Shown here: in pieces, positions 43,921-52,171 of the stretch
Numbering within the stretch: position 1 is the first letter of the stretch
Layout: every line of letters begins with the position of its first letter
Assembly (NCBI RefSeq): GCF_000621725.1
Contig: NZ_JHXM01000007.1
Span: forward strand, 124,001 to 188,000
Direction of reading: 5' to 3'
DNA from: Xylanibacter brevis ATCC 19188
GTDB taxonomy: Bacteria > Bacteroidota > Bacteroidia > Bacteroidales > Bacteroidaceae
DNA: 64,000 bases
Made by a program: the position numbers and the translations under genes
Notes under the pieces: generated by a model
Told to the model about the DNA's origin: nothing
Database searches by the model: none
Seen by the model: only the letters and a program-made list of their open reading frames with translations

Positions 43921-44949
43921 ATGAAAAAAAAACAATTGAATCTCCAACTGGTATTGACAGCACTCTTTTGCTCTTGTTTTCTTATTTCTAAAGGGCAGAA
44001 CATGACAGTAAAGAGTGTCGCACTACAGCCAAGCGATCAGACTGCGATACAATATCCATGTCTAGACAATAATGGTGATACCTGTGTCTTATTGAAAATA
44101 AAGACCGATCGTTTAGAAGGCATTGAATTCTCAAATCCGAATCAGTATATTAAGGTGGACTACAGTGAAGGAATTTATTCTGTATACGTGCCGACAGTAA
44201 CTCGGAAATTGGATTTTCTGCATAAGGATTTCATGCCTGTTCAACTTGATATGGCAGAATATGGATACAGAAGACTTAGGGCGGGCAGGACTTATCTGAT
44301 AACTCTTGATGCTCATCGCATTAGTGAGCTAAAAAGTTCTGTTCTTATTAAAGTGGAGCCGAAAAGCTCTAAAATCATTATAGATGAACAAAATTATAAT
44401 CCCAATTCAAACGGTACCATAGAGTTGCCTATTGCCTTTGGAAAACATCATTATACTGTTTTAGCAGATAATTATTCATCGCAAAAAGGTGACTTTACAA
44501 TAGGCAAATCAGAAGCGAAGACTTTAACAATCAAGTTACAACCTATCATACATGAAGTGTTGGTGGGTAGTAATGTTGGAAATGCACGTGTTTTTGTAGA
44601 CAATTTGGATTATGGAGGGGTTGGTAAATTGTTGATCCCACAGGGTAATCATACCATACGCGTGCAGGCAGAAGGATATGTTGATGAAGAAAAAGAAGTG
44701 AGTATTAACTCCTATACTGGTAGCCTTTCTTTTATTCTTAAAGAAAACAAGCGAATTACTCATATTCATGCGACTCCTGTTACCATTCGTTCTTCTTCAT
44801 CATGTATATACAAAGATAACAAAAAGATTAAGGAATGGGAAGATGGCGCAACCATTATGTTCATGCCTGGTAAATATTTGCTTTCAGATGATGACGGGAA
44901 TACAAAGAAAATTGTAGTGGGAAGAGAGCCAATGGAAGTGCGACTATAG
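43921..44949 (+). CDS. PEGA-type repeat protein, paralogue of the preceding gene
   Basis: The protein is exported (LNLQLVLTALFCSCFLISKGQ). The opening domain (MTVKSVALQPSDQTAIQYPC, then CVLLKIKTDRLEGIEF) is homologous to that of the gene at 42498. PEGA-like units follow: SSKIIIDEQNYNPNSNG...FGKHHYTVLADNYSSQKG, NARVFVDNLDYGGVG...GNHTIRVQAEGYVDEEK, and a looser third ending near GKYLLSDDDGN. There is no barrel part. It starts 4 bp after its paralogue. A third, disrupted member of the same family lies at 45832. Confidence 0.75.
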   Translation: MKKKQLNLQLVLTALFCSCFLISKGQNMTVKSVALQPSDQTAIQYPCLDNNGDTCVLLKIKTDRLEGIEFSNPNQYIKVDYSEGIYSVYVPTVTRKLDFLHKDFMPVQLDMAEYGYRRLRAGRTYLITLDAHRISELKSSVLIKVEPKSSKIIIDEQNYNPNSNGTIELPIAFGKHHYTVLADNYSSQKGDFTIGKSEAKTLTIKLQPIIHEVLVGSNVGNARVFVDNLDYGGVGKLLIPQGNHTIRVQAEGYVDEEKEVSINSYTGSLSFILKENKRITHIHATPVTIRSSSSCIYKDNKKIKEWEDGATIMFMPGKYLLSDDDGNTKKIVVGREPMEVRL

Positions 44950-44965
44950 ATGATGACATTTTCTT

Positions 44966-45058
44966 TAGATTTACGTCCGCACCTAGCAGCCCGACAAAAT
45001 CGGTGGCAAGCCATTACCAAAGGATGAAGTGTTTAATTTAAGTGATTTTGATATTTAA
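44966..45058 (+). pseudogene. Duplicated 3' end of the NTF2-like gene
   Basis: Read in frame, this gives (stop) IYVRT (stop) QPDKIGGKPLPKDEVFNLSDFDI (stop). It corresponds codon for codon to the end of the gene at 41521 (QIHVRTWQPDKIGGKPLPKDEVFSLSDFDI). Two codons (CAG and TGG) have become TAG. It is therefore a decayed copy of the last 31 codons and marks one edge of an old tandem duplication. Confidence 0.85.
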
Positions 45059-45068
45059 TAGTTTGGTT

Positions 45069-45275
45069 ATGACTTTTGAAAGATTTATGCGTGCCATCCT
45101 AACAGCAATACCATATATTGGTAGTCCTTTAGAACAATTGTTATTCGGCACAAAAGATGATGAAAAAGCAAGTAAAATAGTGAATAACATTGAAAAGAGT
45201 GACAAAGCTTTACGTATTAAAAGAGATAAAGAAGGTAATGTGATAAATAACCCATACGATTTTGGTGAAATATGA
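45069..45275 (+). CDS. Small protein preceding the PD-(D/E)xK-like gene, 68 aa
   Basis: The ATG at 45069 (MTFERFMRAILTAIPYIG) is a better start than the one at 45042, which overlaps the pseudogene. The first 25 residues are amphipathic and hydrophobic; the rest is charged (DDEKASKIVNNIEKSDKALR). Its end overlaps the next start by 4 bp (ATGA), so the two genes form one unit. No family is recognised. Confidence 0.5.
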   Translation: MTFERFMRAILTAIPYIGSPLEQLLFGTKDDEKASKIVNNIEKSDKALRIKRDKEGNVINNPYDFGEI

Positions 45276-45835
45276 ATGAAATAAGAAAGATTGTGCTAAG
45301 TCTTTTGCATAACTCCGTTGAGGATGTATATACACTCGATGAAGTCAATTTGAATGATGGGGTTTCTGAATGGAATATTTGTGCACGTGTGGCTATGTAT
45401 ATGGAAAAAAGAATGAGGGCTTATGATTTTGTGCACAGGACTTCATTGTTTAAGGATTATTATGTTGATGTTGAATATAATAGAAGTTATGGAGGAAATC
45501 CGAAAATTGTAGATGGGCATAATGTTAGGGTTGATTTAATAGTTCAAACGCGTGAAGAAACAAAGCCTAATTATTTGGTGTTAGAAATGAAGAAACCAGA
45601 AAATCCAGAGAAACGAGTTGATGATGAAAGAGAATTAAATAGAATGGTAAGACCACGAGAAGAAGGAACTCCAGATTGTTATAATTGTGGTTCGTATGTA
45701 GGTGTGTTTATTGATTACAATAAAGATAAATATTGGGGGAAGTTCTTTTGGTACGATGATCTAAAGAAAGATGTCGAAATTAGGGACTTCGATAGAAATG
45801 ATATGTTAAATATAATTGAAGAGTTGTTCGGATGA
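45272..45835 (+). CDS. PD-(D/E)xK nuclease-like protein
   Basis: The 187-aa protein has the spacing of a PD-(D/E)xK fold: a Glu in YVDVEYNRSY, an Asp in GHNVRVDLIVQ, and ExK in YLVLEMKKPEN (Glu and Lys two apart after a hydrophobic strand). A cysteine pair follows (DCYNCGSYVGVFID). The gene overlaps its small partner by 4 bp at the start and the broken PEGA gene by 4 bp at the end. It was apparently placed inside a duplicated segment. A restriction-like or toxin role is possible. The fold assignment rests on motifs alone. Confidence 0.6.
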   Translation: MNEIRKIVLSLLHNSVEDVYTLDEVNLNDGVSEWNICARVAMYMEKRMRAYDFVHRTSLFKDYYVDVEYNRSYGGNPKIVDGHNVRVDLIVQTREETKPNYLVLEMKKPENPEKRVDDERELNRMVRPREEGTPDCYNCGSYVGVFIDYNKDKYWGKFFWYDDLKKDVEIRDFDRNDMLNIIEELFG

Positions 45836-46080
45836 AAACAGGTTTCTTTTTGACAATACTCATTTTTTGCACAGTTTCAATGTATGCCCAAGACATTGAG
45901 GTAAAGAAGTTCGAGCCGTTGGAGAAAGACCAGACGGCGGCATTGAGTCCTCGAAAGGATATCAATGGAGTGACATGTGGGTTGGTGAAGGTCGCTTTGA
46001 AGGAGCCTGGAGCCAGGTTTGAAAGAAGTATGATGGGCGATGTGTAGTTCAGGGAGAGTCAGTATTTGGTATATAGATGA
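45832..46080 (+). pseudogene. Disrupted PEGA-family gene (N-terminal fragment)
   Basis: A signal peptide (MKTGFFLTILIFCTVSMYAQ) and the family opening (IEVKKFEPLEKDQTAALSPR, then GVTCGLVKVALKEPGARFE) are intact and match the genes at 42498 and 43921. After GDV comes TAG, and the same frame then continues with FRESQYLVYR, which matches the paralogues (SLSEYVVYVPDG), before a second stop. One CAG-to-TAG change plus loss of the remainder explains it. The first stop gives a 71-aa product that might still be made. Confidence 0.75.
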
Positions 46081-46490
46081 AGAGATCATTATTGGTGCTC
46101 ATGACATTGCAAATGTCTTGCATGGCAAGTTACTCACAGGACTTGCGGAATAGTTCGAATATGCTCATTGGTAAGATTGAGTCAGATGGTATTGTGCGTG
46201 ACCAATCAAACATGATGATTGGGAATATTCGTTCGGATGGTACCATTGCGAACCGGAACAACATGACAGTGGGGAAGATTGAAAAAGACGGTTCTATAAG
46301 AGACCGCTCGAACATGAAGATAGGGAAGGTGGATAGTGATGGAGAAGTGAAGGACAGTAACAATATGCAGATAGGACGGGTGAAAGCCGATGGAACGGTT
46401 GTTGACCGCAATAATATGACTATCAGCTATGCTAAAGGCATTCCGACGACTTATGCTGCCGTGTTTTTCTTCTTCAAACTATTTGAATAA
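46077..46490 (+). CDS. Exported protein built of five 17-residue repeats
   Basis: A signal peptide (MKRSLLVLMTLQMSCMASYSQ) is followed by five tandem units of the form SNMxIGKIxxDGxVRDx: NMLIGKIESDG, NMMIGNIRSDG, NMTVGKIEKDG, NMKIGKVDSDG, NMQIGRVKADG, then a partial sixth. The tail is hydrophobic (TTYAAVFFFFKLFE). The strict period and the DG turn suggest a beta-solenoid. The start overlaps the second stop of the broken PEGA gene by 4 bp, so translation may be coupled. Confidence 0.78.
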   Translation: MKRSLLVLMTLQMSCMASYSQDLRNSSNMLIGKIESDGIVRDQSNMMIGNIRSDGTIANRNNMTVGKIEKDGSIRDRSNMKIGKVDSDGEVKDSNNMQIGRVKADGTVVDRNNMTISYAKGIPTTYAAVFFFFKLFE

Positions 46491-46532
46491 AAAAGTGATA
46501 GTCATATTTGGAAATAAGTAATAAAAAAGGTT

Positions 46533-46808
46533 ATGAATACAGTAAAATCAGAAGAACAGTCGCAACTGATTGTGCCAGAGAGTGTTTTGCCAAAAGTAAT
46601 GAATATCATAAACGGCTATAATAAGAAAGCTGCGAAATGGGGTTATGAGCTATTGACATACAATGCCAGCAATCACACTATTTCGGGCAAGTTCACACCT
46701 AAGGATGATTCTATTGGAGACTTTATGAAGCAAATGAAAGATGCCTATAAGAAAGGTGATTTAGGTGAAGGGTGGAAGAAAATACTCAAACTGTGCGGCA
46801 AAGATTAG
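46533..46808 (+). CDS. Small cytoplasmic protein of unknown function, 91 aa
   Basis: The protein has no signal peptide. The sequence begins MNTVKSEEQSQLIVPESVLP and contains a helix-rich middle (VMNIINGYNKKAAKWGYELL) and a charged end (GWKKILKLCGKD). I recognise no domain. It lies 42 bp after the repeat protein and 13 bp before the next gene, so it is probably co-transcribed. Confidence 0.55.
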   Translation: MNTVKSEEQSQLIVPESVLPKVMNIINGYNKKAAKWGYELLTYNASNHTISGKFTPKDDSIGDFMKQMKDAYKKGDLGEGWKKILKLCGKD

Positions 46809-46821
46809 ACATACTCTTTTT

Positions 46822-47349
46822 ATGCGACGATTGAAGATTATGTCTGACGACGTGCCGATGGCATGTGGGGATGTTTTTGGAATAAATGACATGCTGGACA
46901 GACTGAAGGTGTTTTGCAGGGCACAGGGGATAGAGGTGCCTATCATGAGATTGATAGAGGTGGATGGTGTCCTCATACCATACGCCGTGGCGCTGCATTT
47001 AATAAGGAATGACCAGATGTGTCAGTATGATGTAGAGGTTGTTTTCTTGTTGGTTGATTTTCCCGACAAAGAGGACAGGGAGGCGGAAGCGTGTCGGTTG
47101 AGGGTGATGGCAGAGGAATTCGAAATGCCTTGCCTGCTGACGACGAGGGCGGCTTTCTCGCCTCGGCAGGATAGCTTCTACAAGAATCTGGGTTTCATGA
47201 AGATGCCTGTCACATGGTCGGACGAGGCGCAACGTGACTACGAGGTGTATGTGAAGGGCGACATCCTGATGGACACCTTTGCTTACGCGATGGAACAAAT
47301 GAAGTATATCGGACGGGAAATTGTATATCTGGAAGATGGTGGAAAGTGA
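46822..47349 (+). CDS. Uncharacterised protein, faintly GNAT-like, 175 aa
   Basis: I chose the ATG at 46822 (MRRLKIMSDDVPMACGDVFG); one at 46840 is also possible. Features are GVLIPYAVALHLIRNDQMCQ and a strand-like VEVVFLLVDFPDKED. A C-terminal DSFYKNLGFMKMPVTW recalls the last motif of GNAT acetyltransferases, but the acetyl-CoA-binding loop (Q/RxxGxG/A) is missing. The 3' end overlaps the next gene by 14 bp. Confidence 0.5.
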   Translation: MRRLKIMSDDVPMACGDVFGINDMLDRLKVFCRAQGIEVPIMRLIEVDGVLIPYAVALHLIRNDQMCQYDVEVVFLLVDFPDKEDREAEACRLRVMAEEFEMPCLLTTRAAFSPRQDSFYKNLGFMKMPVTWSDEAQRDYEVYVKGDILMDTFAYAMEQMKYIGREIVYLEDGGK

Positions 47350-47890
47350 CCAGTTGTGGATGGACAGTTATGGCTTCATTTATTCAGCAGACGGGAAACG
47401 GTTGCTGAAAGGGGCCAATGTGGAGGGAGCTTATTGGATACCTGAGGGTGTGGAGGAGATTGAAGATGGTGCATTGATAGGATGCCGGATAGGTACACTA
47501 CACATTCCTTGGACGGCTCATGTACATGAATATGATCAGTTGAAGTTTAGCAAGGATCCAGAAGAAAATGAGAATCTGATGCCTTGTGTATATTTCTGGC
47601 AGAAAGACTATTCCTGTCGCGATGAGCAGACGGATGCCTTTGAGGATGATGGAGAGTACCGCATGGATGAACATGACATTGCTTATAGTCTCGACAGGCA
47701 TCGGTTATTGTTCGCAAGGGCTGGATTCAAAGATAACGAATACCATGTACCGGAAGGTGTAGTGACGATATGTTCTATGGCATTCGCTACATGCCGCCAA
47801 TTTGTTACGCTGTATATCCCTCGATCAGTCCGTCTGATTGGCGACTATATTTTTGGTCCAGGTGGAGGAAAGATAATTATAAGAGATTAA
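47336..47890 (+). CDS. BspA-like leucine-rich repeat protein, 184 aa
   Basis: The ATG at 47336 (MVESDQLWMDSYGFIYSADG) is preferred over one five codons upstream. Two copies of a unit are seen: an opening YSADGKRLLKG or YSLDRHRLLFA, then AYWIPEGVEEIEDGALIGC or EYHVPEGVVTICSMAFATC. Then comes TLHIPWTAHV or TLYIPRSVRLIGDYIF. This is the BspA/LRR_5 pattern common in Prevotella surface proteins, although no signal peptide is visible here. It overlaps the upstream gene. Confidence 0.65.
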   Translation: MVESDQLWMDSYGFIYSADGKRLLKGANVEGAYWIPEGVEEIEDGALIGCRIGTLHIPWTAHVHEYDQLKFSKDPEENENLMPCVYFWQKDYSCRDEQTDAFEDDGEYRMDEHDIAYSLDRHRLLFARAGFKDNEYHVPEGVVTICSMAFATCRQFVTLYIPRSVRLIGDYIFGPGGGKIIIRD

Positions 47891-48456
47891 TGCTTTCGAG
47901 ACAATGAGAGAAGAATTTATAAGATAGATGTGATGGACTGACGATCGTGATGTCGTAATGAATAAAGCTAAGGTGCTTGCAGCATGTTACAATAGAGGGA
48001 AGTTGTCTACCCCAGATAGCTTGCAAAACCACAAATAGATTCCGTAGAAAGGTGTAGCCTAATACACAGTTTTCTGTGGAGTGCCACACAAAGATGCTTG
48101 TCTGCTTTCTGATGAGCAAGTTCGGCAGACATTAGGTCTTCGTTTCCTTGAATTGAGCGCAGTGCCTACGAGGTAATCGGCTTGCCGCTTCGCTCGTCGA
48201 AGAACTGCTGACAAGTTTCAACAGTTTCGTCACAAAGATGAAGGAGATGGCTAAATGAGGTTACGATTTAGAAGCCTAACTTCTTCACCGATTCTCCCCA
48301 ATTTGCATATCCCTGCATTATAGCCGCCCCTTATCAAGGGGCTCTAAATCCCTGTCTTTCCTATATTTTAGGCCGAATTCTTGCTTTGGCAAGCGTTTCT
48401 TAGAAACGGTTAGCGTTAATCTTCCAAAATCGCTTCGCTTTTACAAGTTTTTTTCG
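47891..48456. other. Gene-free stretch before metF
   Basis: No convincing gene is seen on either strand in about 570 bp. One + strand frame near 48175-48255 reads GNRLAASLVEELLTSFNSFV then a stop and might be a remnant. The composition changes from AT-rich accessory to core type towards its right end. Confidence 0.4.
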
Positions 48457-48464
48457 TAACTTTG
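48457..48464 (+). promoter_or_regulatory. -7 promoter element of the metF operon
   Basis: TAACTTTG fits TAnnTTTG and lies 28 bp upstream of the metF ATG. No good TTTG is found at -33. Confidence 0.6.
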
Positions 48465-48492
48465 CACCAAAATGTGCTAAGAATAACAAAGA

Positions 48493-49449
48493 ATGGCAGT
48501 AGCAAAGATTATCAACCAGGAAAGCCAACAGCGGCAGTTCTCATTCGAGGTGCTTCCACCACTGAAAGGAACAGGCACCGATAAGCTGTTTGGGGACATC
48601 GCTAAACTGTGCGAGCTGAACCCCGCCTTTATCAATATCACTACACATCATAGTGAATATGTATATAAAGAACTGAGCGATGGACGCTTCGAGCGTCAGA
48701 GACAGCGTCGACGTCCCGGAACGATAGCTGTTGCAGCCGCCATTCAACAGCGCTTTAATGTGCCCGTACAGCCACACGTGATCTGTAGCGGTGCGACGAT
48801 AGAGGATATTGAATATGAGTTGCTGGACCTGCAGTTCTTGGGTATCACAGACCTGCTGTTGTTGCGTGGAGATAAGGCTAAAGAGGATAGTATCTTTAAG
48901 CCAACACCCGGTGGACATGCACATACCACAGACCTGATACAGCAGGTGATGCGCTTCAACGAGGGTTTCTTTGCAGACGGGACGCCTATCAAGAACCCCG
49001 GAAAGAGGTTTGATATTGGTGTGGCTTGCTACCCCGAGAAGCATGAAGAGGCTCCCAACCTGGAGATGGATATGCAGTATCTGAAGCAGAAGCAGGACCT
49101 GGGCGCACAGTATGCGGTGACGCAGCTGTTCTACGACAACGAGAAATACTTCCAGTTTGTGGAGAAGGCCAGAACCATGGGTATCACCATACCCATCATC
49201 CCCGGTATTAAGCCACTGGCCAAGTTGACGCAGTTGACCGTGGTGCCACGCACCTTCCACTGCGACATCCCCGAGGCGCTGGCCCGCGAGATAGTGAAAT
49301 GTAAGACCGACGAGGACGCCCGACAGTTGGGTATAGAATGGACCACCCAGCAATGTCGAGAGTTGTATGCACACGGTGTGAACGACATTCATTTCTACAC
49401 CATCAGTGCCGTTGACTCGGTCGTGGAGATAGTTAAGCAGTTGGCATAA
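48493..49449 (+). CDS. metF: 5,10-methylenetetrahydrofolate reductase
   Basis: The 318-aa protein matches MetF. It has FSFEVLPPLKGTGTDKLF at the start (the FEFFPPK-type FAD/folate motif), FINITTHHSEYV, QPHVICSGATIEDIEYELLDLQFLGITDLLLLRGD (substrate barrel strands), FDIGVACYPEKHEEAPN and AQYAVTQLFYDNEKYFQFV. It reduces methylene-THF to methyl-THF for methionine synthesis in the cytoplasm. Its stop overlaps the start of the DNA polymerase delta-prime gene (TAATG). Confidence 0.94.
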   Translation: MAVAKIINQESQQRQFSFEVLPPLKGTGTDKLFGDIAKLCELNPAFINITTHHSEYVYKELSDGRFERQRQRRRPGTIAVAAAIQQRFNVPVQPHVICSGATIEDIEYELLDLQFLGITDLLLLRGDKAKEDSIFKPTPGGHAHTTDLIQQVMRFNEGFFADGTPIKNPGKRFDIGVACYPEKHEEAPNLEMDMQYLKQKQDLGAQYAVTQLFYDNEKYFQFVEKARTMGITIPIIPGIKPLAKLTQLTVVPRTFHCDIPEALAREIVKCKTDEDARQLGIEWTTQQCRELYAHGVNDIHFYTISAVDSVVEIVKQLA

Positions 49450-50576
49450 TGAGACTGAGTGAGGTCATAGGACAACAGGAGTGCAAGGCGCGCTTGAAAC
49501 AGATGGTGGCAGAAGACCGTCTGCCGCATGCCATCATGCTGTGCGGTCCGCAAGGTGTGGGCAAGCTGGCGCTGGCCGTGGCCTTTGGCTGTTACCTGTT
49601 GGAAGGCAATGACGACGACAGCGTCGCAGAGCCACCGATGCTAGCAAAGCTGGAGCACCCCGACCTGCACTTCACCTTCCCCACCATCAAGTTGCCCTCG
49701 ATGAGTAGTGATCACAAGCCCGTGAGCGATGACTTTGCACGCGAGTGGCACGAGCTAATCATGCAGGGACCCTACTTCTCGATGGACCAATGGATGACGG
49801 CCATGGGCGGCGAGAACCAGCAGGCTATCATCACGGCAGGCGAGAGTGACGAACTGGTGCGCAAACTCAGTTTGAAGTCAAGTCAGGGCGGCTATAAGGT
49901 GTCTGTCATCTGGTTGCCTGAGCGTATGAACATTGAGTGTGCCAACAAGTTGCTGAAACTTATTGAGGAACCACCCACGCAGACGGTGTTCCTGATGGTG
50001 TGCGAAGAGCCCGACAAGCTGTTGGAGACCATCCGCAGTCGTGTGCAGCGCATCGACGTGAAGCGACTGGCCAACGAAGATGTGCAGCAGGCACTGGCCG
50101 AGCGATATGGCATGGATGCCGATAAGGCCACACGCATCAGCCGACTGTGTGGCGGCTCGTGGCTGAAAGCCCTGCAGGAGATGCAGGTGGGCACAGAGAA
50201 TGAGCAGTTTCTGGACCTCTTCAAGATGCTGATGCGACTGGCATATAAGCGCAATGTGAAGGACTTGCGCAAATGGAGCGAGACGCTGAGCGCCTTCGGA
50301 CGCGAGAAGCAAAAGCGCTTCCTGCAGTTCTTTATGCGCATGCTGCGCGAGAACTTTATGTATAACTTCCAACAGCAAGAGCTATGCTACATGACGCAGG
50401 AAGAGGAAGAGTTTGCCCGCAACTTTGCACGTTTTATCAACGAAAACAATATATTACAGCTTTACGACCTGGCCAACGTGGCCATCCGTGACATCGGACA
50501 GAATGCCAATGCGAAGATTGTGTTCTTCGACTTCGTGCTGAGAATCATCGTACTGCTGATACCGCCTAAACAATAG
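49449..50576 (+). CDS. holB: DNA polymerase III delta-prime subunit (clamp loader)
   Basis: The sequence begins MRLSEVIGQQECKARLKQMV and has a Walker A-like GPQGVGKLALA at about residues 34-44. It also has IWLPERMNIECANKLLKLIEEPP (the Walker B region of the family) and TIRSRVQRIDVKRL (SRC-like sensor motif with the cysteine replaced). The zinc-binding cysteines found in many delta-prime proteins are missing here. It is a 375-aa AAA+ clamp-loader subunit. The start overlaps metF by one base, and ricT begins 8 bp downstream. Confidence 0.88.
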   Translation: MRLSEVIGQQECKARLKQMVAEDRLPHAIMLCGPQGVGKLALAVAFGCYLLEGNDDDSVAEPPMLAKLEHPDLHFTFPTIKLPSMSSDHKPVSDDFAREWHELIMQGPYFSMDQWMTAMGGENQQAIITAGESDELVRKLSLKSSQGGYKVSVIWLPERMNIECANKLLKLIEEPPTQTVFLMVCEEPDKLLETIRSRVQRIDVKRLANEDVQQALAERYGMDADKATRISRLCGGSWLKALQEMQVGTENEQFLDLFKMLMRLAYKRNVKDLRKWSETLSAFGREKQKRFLQFFMRMLRENFMYNFQQQELCYMTQEEEEFARNFARFINENNILQLYDLANVAIRDIGQNANAKIVFFDFVLRIIVLLIPPKQ

Positions 50577-50584
50577 AAAGTGAA

Positions 50585-51718
50585 ATGGAAAAAGAATTAG
50601 AAATACGTACAGGCTGTGACCGCGGACTCTGTCATCAGGCTATCGGCCGACAGGATCGCCAGTTGAACACCTATGACTGGCTGGCCGACGTGCCAGGCAA
50701 TGCCGACTCGACCGATCTGGTGGAGGTGCAGTTCAAACATACACGTAAGGGCTACTACCACAACATCAACCGTCTGCCCCTGAAGAAAGGCGACATCGTG
50801 GCTGTTGAGGCTAGTCCTGGTCATGACATCGGCGTGGTGACACTGACAGGACGACTGGTGGCACTGCAGATCAAGAAGGCTAACCTGAAGTCGGCCGACG
50901 ACATCAAGCGCATCTATCGCTTGGCTCGCCAGGTGGACATGGACAAGTATCATGAGGCAAAGGCCCTGGAGCATCAGACCATGATTGAGAGTCGTAAGAT
51001 AGCGAAGGGACTGGGACTTGACATGAAAATCGGTGATGTGGAGTATCAGGGCGATGGCAACAAGGCCATCTTCTACTATATCGCTGACGAGCGTGTGGAC
51101 TTCCGCCAGCTGATTAAGGACTTGGCTGCCGCTTTCCACGTGCGCATCGAGATGAAGCAGATTGGTGCCCGTCAGGAAGCCGGACGTATCGGTGGTACGG
51201 GACCCTGCGGACGTGAGCTGTGCTGCGCCACATGGATGAAGAACTTCATCAGCGTGTCAACGGGTGCTGCGCGTCATCAGGATATCTCGCTGAACCCACA
51301 GAAGCTGGCCGGCATGTGCGCCAAGCTGAAATGCTGCCTGAACTACGAGGTGGACGAGTATATGGAGGCAGGACGTCAGTTGCCTAGTCGTGAGATAGTG
51401 CTGCAGACGCTCGATTCGGACTACTATTACTTCAAGGCCGACATCCTGGCCGGACTGGTCACTTACTCTACCGATAAGCGCATCGCTGCCAACCTAGAGA
51501 CGATCACGGCGGCACGCGCCAAGGAGGTGATAGAGATGAACCGACGTGGTGAGAAGCCTGAAAGCTTGCAGGAGGCCGGCAACCAGAAGAAGGAGAACGG
51601 ACCTGTTGACCTGTTGGCAGGCGACAGCATCACGCGCTTTGACAAGTCTAAGAAGAAAAAGAAGAAAAAGAAGAAGCCGTCTGACAGACGCAACAACAAT
51701 AATGAGCAACAGCAATAA
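50585..51718 (+). CDS. ricT: RicT/PSP1-domain protein
   Basis: An N-terminal part (RTGCDRGLCHQAIG) is followed by the PSP1 core: FKHTRKGYYHNINRLPLKKGDIVAVE and GHDIGVVTLTG. The cysteine-rich signature is GGTGPCGRELCCATWMKNF and MCAKLKCCLNYEVDEY. In Bacillus, RicT (YaaT) acts with RicA and RicF in RNA processing; the cysteines may bind an Fe-S cluster. The last 30 residues are very basic (KKKKKKKKPSDRR). Its end overlaps gldH by 17 bp. Confidence 0.88.
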   Translation: MEKELEIRTGCDRGLCHQAIGRQDRQLNTYDWLADVPGNADSTDLVEVQFKHTRKGYYHNINRLPLKKGDIVAVEASPGHDIGVVTLTGRLVALQIKKANLKSADDIKRIYRLARQVDMDKYHEAKALEHQTMIESRKIAKGLGLDMKIGDVEYQGDGNKAIFYYIADERVDFRQLIKDLAAAFHVRIEMKQIGARQEAGRIGGTGPCGRELCCATWMKNFISVSTGAARHQDISLNPQKLAGMCAKLKCCLNYEVDEYMEAGRQLPSREIVLQTLDSDYYYFKADILAGLVTYSTDKRIAANLETITAARAKEVIEMNRRGEKPESLQEAGNQKKENGPVDLLAGDSITRFDKSKKKKKKKKKPSDRRNNNNEQQQ

Positions 51719-52169
51719 AGGGCTCATCCTGATAATGCTTACGATTGCGCTGACACTTGTCGGGTGCAATCGTAAGACTGTTTTCAGCCATTACGAACAT
51801 GTGGAACTGGATGGCTGGGAACAGGCAGACACATTGTTTTTCAAGATTGCGGGCATACCTGCCGGTACCTATGAGGAGGAGCTGGGCATACGCAACAGCG
51901 TGGAGTATCCGTATATGCAGTTGACAGTGGTGGCCTATCAACAGTCGGTGTCGGGCATGCAGCGCACCGACACGCTGGAAGTGGACATGGCCAACCGTGC
52001 CGGTAAACTGACGGGTACGGGCATCAGCCGCTATTACCACGCCTTGCCGCTGGGACAGGTGACGCTGTGTGACAGCGATACACTATATGTACGCGTACAC
52101 CATTATATGATAAATAATGATTTGCCCGGTATCTCGGATATCGGTGTCACGCTGAAGAAACTGAAGTAG
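51702..52169 (+). CDS. gldH: Gliding-motility lipoprotein GldH
   Basis: The ATG at 51702 begins a lipoprotein signal with lipobox TLVGC near residue 22 (MSNSNKGLILIMLTIALTLV precedes it). The mature part shows the GldH pattern: VFSHYEHVELDGWEQADTLFF, EELGIRNSVEYPYMQLTVV and YYHALPLGQVTLCDSDTLYV. GldH belongs to the gliding/type IX secretion set of Bacteroidota and is often kept in non-gliding members. It is translated from within the end of ricT. Only 2 bp separate its stop from that of convergent rodA. Confidence 0.85.
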   Translation: MSNSNKGLILIMLTIALTLVGCNRKTVFSHYEHVELDGWEQADTLFFKIAGIPAGTYEEELGIRNSVEYPYMQLTVVAYQQSVSGMQRTDTLEVDMANRAGKLTGTGISRYYHALPLGQVTLCDSDTLYVRVHHYMINNDLPGISDIGVTLKKLK

Positions 52170-52171
52170 GA

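Noticed and set aside
46822-47349. Assignment as a GNAT acetyltransferase
   Set aside because: Only a weak YxNLGF-type motif is present and the acetyl-CoA loop is missing, so I kept it as uncharacterised.
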